64,000 bases of DNA from Bacteroidales bacterium CF (GTDB taxonomy: Bacteria > Bacteroidota > Bacteroidia > Bacteroidales > UBA932). The translations under genes were made by a program, and so were the position numbers. Under the pieces are notes generated by a model that searched no databases, was not told the DNA's origin, and saw only the letters and a list, made by a program, of their open reading frames with translations. The stretch is taken from the NCBI GenBank assembly GCA_000473305.1, contig CP006772.1:620001-684000 (forward strand). Reading direction: 5' to 3'. This document shows positions 61,440-64,000 of the stretch, piece after piece (positions within the stretch are counted from its first letter, which is position 1; every line of letters starts with the position of its first letter).

Positions 61440-62718
61440 GAGCACCTGAAAATTCAAAATGTTTTCTCAGTTTATTCTCAAGAAACCTCTTGTAATCTTC
61501 CCTTACGTACTGAGGAAGGTTGCAGAAGAATGCGAATGAAGGCGCAGGGGTTGGCAACTGTGTGATATATTTTATCTTGACATATTTACCCTTTATTGCA
61601 GGAGGCGGATAGTTTTCTATCTCCTCAAGCATCACCTCGTTCAGTTTGGATGTGGATATCTTTCTTGACCTGTTTTCGTACACTTTAGCCACAGCATCGA
61701 GTACGTCAAGGATTCTCTGCTTGTTGGTAACCGATGTGAAAATGATTGGAATATCATTGAAAGGGGCAAGTTTTTCCATTACCTCCTCTCTCTTCTTCTT
61801 CATTGTGTTGGCATCCTTGTCTCCTACTGTGTCCCATTTGTTTACAACAATCACACACCCCTTCCTGTTCTTGATAATCAGGTTGAAGATGGACATGTCC
61901 TGTGATTCTATCCCGGTGGCAGCATCAATCATCATGACACATACATCGGAATTTTCTACAGCCCTGACAGATCTCATCACAGAGTAGAATTCAAGATCCT
62001 CCTTGACCTTGTTTTTCTTTCTCAGTCCGGCTGTGTCCACCAGCATGAACTCGTGTCCGAATTTATTGTAGTATGAGGAGATTGAATCTCGGGTTGTTCC
62101 GGCAACCGGTGTGACAATGTTTCTGTCTTCACCGAGAAGGGCATTGGTTAAAGATGATTTACCGACATTCGGCCTTCCGACAATAGCAATATGCGGAATC
62201 TCTTTTCTCTCTTCCACCTTCTCTTCAACAGGCAGCAACTCCACAATCTTGTCCATAAGATCTCCGGTGCCGCTTCCGTTTGCTGAAGCAATTGCAAAAG
62301 GTGCTCCAAGACCGAGTCCGTAGAAAACATGAGTGTCAAACATCTTCTCTCCTGTGTCAACCTTATTTGCAGCCAGCAATACAGGTTTCTTGCTTCTTCT
62401 GAGAATATCGGCAATCTGGGAGTCATAGTCAGTAATGCCTGTTCCGACTTCACAAAGGAACAGAATAACATCTGCCTCCTCTATAGCAAGAAGAACCTGT
62501 TTACGTATCTCCTCCTCGAACACATCCTCTGAATTCAAAGTATAACCGCCGGTGTCAATGACAGAAAACTCCTTTCCGCACCACTCACAGGTACCGTAGT
62601 GCCTGTCACGGGTAACACCTGCCATCTCGTCTACAATGGCCTTTCTCATACCCACCATTCTGTTGAACAGGGTGGATTTACCCACATTCGGGCGTCCTAC
62701 TATGGCAACTATTCCCAT
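61411..62718 (-). CDS. der: GTPase Der (EngA)
   Basis: With the start at 62718 the protein is 435 residues. It has two tandem GTPase domains, G1 [16 protein letters not shown] and [16 protein letters not shown], each with G3 DTGGY or DTAGLRKK and NKVD/NKWD boxes. A KH-like C-terminal domain contains INYxPPA-like [20 protein letters not shown]. Der matures 50S subunits. The ATG at 62727 is less likely, because the ATG at 62718 overlaps the upstream stop as TAATG, the usual coupled arrangement here. Confidence 0.96.
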   Translation of the reverse strand: MGIVAIVGRPNVGKSTLFNRMVGMRKAIVDEMAGVTRDRHYGTCEWCGKEFSVIDTGGYTLNSEDVFEEEIRKQVLLAIEEADVILFLCEVGTGITDYDSQIADILRRSKKPVLLAANKVDTGEKMFDTHVFYGLGLGAPFAIASANGSGTGDLMDKIVELLPVEEKVEERKEIPHIAIVGRPNVGKSSLTNALLGEDRNIVTPVAGTTRDSISSYYNKFGHEFMLVDTAGLRKKNKVKEDLEFYSVMRSVRAVENSDVCVMMIDAATGIESQDMSIFNLIIKNRKGCVIVVNKWDTVGDKDANTMKKKREEVMEKLAPFNDIPIIFTSVTNKQRILDVLDAVAKVYENRSRKISTSKLNEVMLEEIENYPPPAIKGKYVKIKYITQLPTPAPSFAFFCNLPQYVREDYKRFLENKLRKHFEFSGAPIQIFLRQK

Positions 62719-62987
62719 TAGCAACAACCCTCACAGCTTGAACCGACACAAGAAGAACATCCTTCTGACGGAGAGTATGAAAGCCCTTTTTTCTTTTTCA
62801 TGGAGCCGTTGACGCCCCACATCTCCTTCTCCTCGGCTTTGGCACATTTCAGGCCGAGTTTCCTCAACTCTTTGTTGTGACCTATCTCCTTATCGGGAAA
62901 TTTGCCGTCCTTGCGGAAAATAATGTTAAAACATAGCAGGAATACACAAAGTGCTACCAGGGCTATTGAAAATAAAAACAGTGACAT
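62718..62987 (-). CDS. Small membrane protein with Cys-rich tail
   Basis: An 89-residue protein with one N-terminal membrane helix ([20 protein letters not shown]) and a basic middle ([20 protein letters not shown]). The C-terminal tail contains six Cys in the last 13 residues ([13 protein letters not shown]). Similar small proteins, often labelled membrane or secreted protein, occur in Bacteroidota. The Cys tail could bind metal or form disulfides; function unknown. Its stop overlaps the der start, so the two are translationally coupled. Confidence 0.72.
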   Translation of the reverse strand: MSLFLFSIALVALCVFLLCFNIIFRKDGKFPDKEIGHNKELRKLGLKCAKAEEKEMWGVNGSMKKKKGLSYSPSEGCSSCVGSSCEGCC

Positions 62988-62999
62988 ATCGTTTTTTTG

Positions 63000-63842
63000 T
63001 TATTTACAGCTTATACATTTATTTGCAGGCAGGAGAGGATACTCTCCGACTTGTATCATGGGCGGAAGCTGGGCGCCCTTGAATGAGGCCGAATTTCTGA
63101 GACAGATTATCCGGTCTACCAGTTTTTTATCTACACCCGAGGCAATAATCTCCTCCGGGGTTTTGCCTCCCTCGTTGAGAGAGTACAATATCGGATCCAG
63201 TACATCATAAGGCGGTATAGAATCCGAGTCTTTCTGTCCGACACTAAGCTCAGCAGATGGCTCTTTTGTCATAGTTGAGTCCGGAATGCTCCTTTTGAGG
63301 GAATTCATATAACGGGCCAGTTCATATACATCAAGTTTGTAAATGTCTCCTATGACCATAACCGCACCGCTCAGATCTCCGTATAGTGTGCCGTAACCCA
63401 TGGACATCTCGCTTTTGTTTGATGTATTCAACAATAAAGCACCGGTTTGGTTCGATGATGCCATCAGTATAGTGCTGCGGATCCTTGCCTGAAGGTTCTC
63501 AACAGTCAGCCTGTTAGGATCTTCTCCGAAAAGGTCGGTGAGCTCCCTCATATACTTGTGAAAAATTGCCTCGATTGGCACTGTATTATATCTGATCTTC
63601 AGGTTTTCTGACAACTCGACTGCATCACTCACCGAATGAAGGGTGGAGAATGGCGATGGCATTAGTATCCCTGAAACTGATTCCGCACCCAGGGCATTAA
63701 CAGCTAAAGTGGCAACTACAGCAGAGTCAATTCCGCCGGAGAGTCCGACTACAACTTTATTTTTTCCGGCACTTTTCATAAAGTGCCTGAGTGTCATGAC
63801 TATCTTGTCATGGAGTATGTCCGGAGTGGTGTTTGTCAGCAT
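63000..63842 (-). CDS. nadE: NH3-dependent NAD synthetase
   Basis: A 280-residue N-type ATP pyrophosphatase. The P-loop is VVGLSGGIDSAVVATLAVNA, and the NaAD-site segment SNQTGALLLNTSNKSEMSMG is followed by TKEPSAELSVGQKDSDSIPPYDVLD. It amidates deamido-NAD to NAD. The nitrilase glutaminase domain of the long glutamine-dependent form is absent, so it should use ammonia or a separate donor. It starts 1 bp after the prs stop codon. The C-terminal CISC pair (CISCK end) is unusual. Confidence 0.92.
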   Translation of the reverse strand: MLTNTTPDILHDKIVMTLRHFMKSAGKNKVVVGLSGGIDSAVVATLAVNALGAESVSGILMPSPFSTLHSVSDAVELSENLKIRYNTVPIEAIFHKYMRELTDLFGEDPNRLTVENLQARIRSTILMASSNQTGALLLNTSNKSEMSMGYGTLYGDLSGAVMVIGDIYKLDVYELARYMNSLKRSIPDSTMTKEPSAELSVGQKDSDSIPPYDVLDPILYSLNEGGKTPEEIIASGVDKKLVDRIICLRNSASFKGAQLPPMIQVGEYPLLPANKCISCK

Positions 63843-63843
63843 A

Positions 63844-64000
63844 TTAGAATACGAAGCTTGTGCTTATTGATTTGTAATTGTATACCTTGTCAATAACATC
63901 CGCAAAAATTTCAGATACAGTGAGTACCTTGATTTTTGTCTTGTCTACGTTAGGATCTGTTGTGAGAGGAATGGTATCTGAAAGAATAACCTCTGTAAGT
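63844..64000 (-). CDS. prs: Ribose-phosphate pyrophosphokinase, C-terminal end (partial)
   Basis: The minus strand is open at the right edge and encodes the last 51 residues before TAA at 63846-63844. The segments LTEVILSDTIPLTTD, KIKVLTVSEIFADVIDKVY and the terminal SISTSFVF match the end of PRPP synthetase, which makes PRPP from ribose 5-phosphate and ATP. Catalytic motifs lie beyond the window. It is immediately upstream of nadE, and PRPP feeds NAD synthesis, so the pairing makes metabolic sense. Confidence 0.85.
   Translation of the reverse strand, partial: LTEVILSDTIPLTTDPNVDKTKIKVLTVSEIFADVIDKVYNYKSISTSFVF

Noticed and set aside
1-64000. CRISPR array, riboswitch or rRNA
   Set aside because: No regularly spaced repeats and no conserved riboswitch or rRNA sequence were recognised on either strand.

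Overview
The window looks like chromosomal DNA of a member of Bacteroidota, most likely order Bacteroidales, at roughly 40-45% G+C by eye. The evidence: many genes are preceded by the Bacteroidota promoter signature (TTTG, about 19 nt, TAnnTTTG); strong Shine-Dalgarno (SD) sequences are rare; and the gene content is typical of the phylum (TonB-dependent receptor with carboxypeptidase-like N-domain, DUF4783-rlmH, parA-parB-DUF5683-mltD, rpsU-xerC-hpf, futalosine menaquinone genes, CoA-disulfide reductase-rhodanese fusion). The genus cannot be named from this sequence. No rRNA, tRNA, CRISPR array, prophage or plasmid backbone was seen, and no gene-free stretch exceeds about 300 bases.

Layout. 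1-8.5 kb: end of an M23 peptidase, two convergent ABC-F proteins (ettA, uup-like), trkA, a DUF2795-type protein, and a leftward operon mqnB-mqnD-LolD/MacB-like ATPase-pduO-type adenosyltransferase. 8.5-16.6 kb: folE, a PhoR/PhoB-like two-component pair, a divergent histidine kinase, then a TonB-dependent receptor and beta-helix lipoprotein whose upstream region carries 11-bp direct repeats reminiscent of a PHO box. 16.7-24 kb: cca, a lone HsdR-N protein, holA, alr, a codon-biased lipoprotein, tdk, a conserved unknown, rsmI and a helix-hairpin-helix protein. 24-31 kb: a NatA/NatB-like exporter, a 5'-nucleotidase split into two genes in reversed order, an acyl-CoA ligase, an acyltransferase and a secreted EEP-family phosphatase/nuclease. 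31-36 kb: a redox region (CoA-disulfide reductase, lipoprotein thioredoxin, MarR regulator, DoxX, ferredoxin) interrupted by a complete 1,320-bp IS4-type insertion sequence. 36-44.8 kb: lipocalin, hutU, rpsU-xerC-hpf, lplA, PAP2 phosphatase, obg, adk, hpt, purE. 44.8-54.7 kb: a second helix-hairpin-helix protein, the par operon, a single reading frame fusing IspH to PriA, and cmk. 54.7-64 kb: a Ppx/GppA phosphatase, an NtrC-like regulator without a DNA-binding domain, DUF4783, rlmH, a very large NtrY-like kinase, der, a Cys-tailed membrane peptide, nadE and the end of prs.

Most genes are housekeeping, packed in short operons with 1-20 bp gaps, start/stop overlaps and several convergent tail overlaps. 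The observations I rate highest are: (1) the IspH-PriA fusion at 51131-54028; (2) the insertion sequence at 33759-35078, bounded by a perfect 9-bp target duplication, which removed the first four codons of doxX but supplies an in-frame ATG from its own right end; (3) a hairpin over the transposase start codon placed so that only read-through transcripts would contain both arms; (4) strong SD sequences on rpsU and hpf; and (5) the PHO-box-like repeats next to a PhoBR-like pair.
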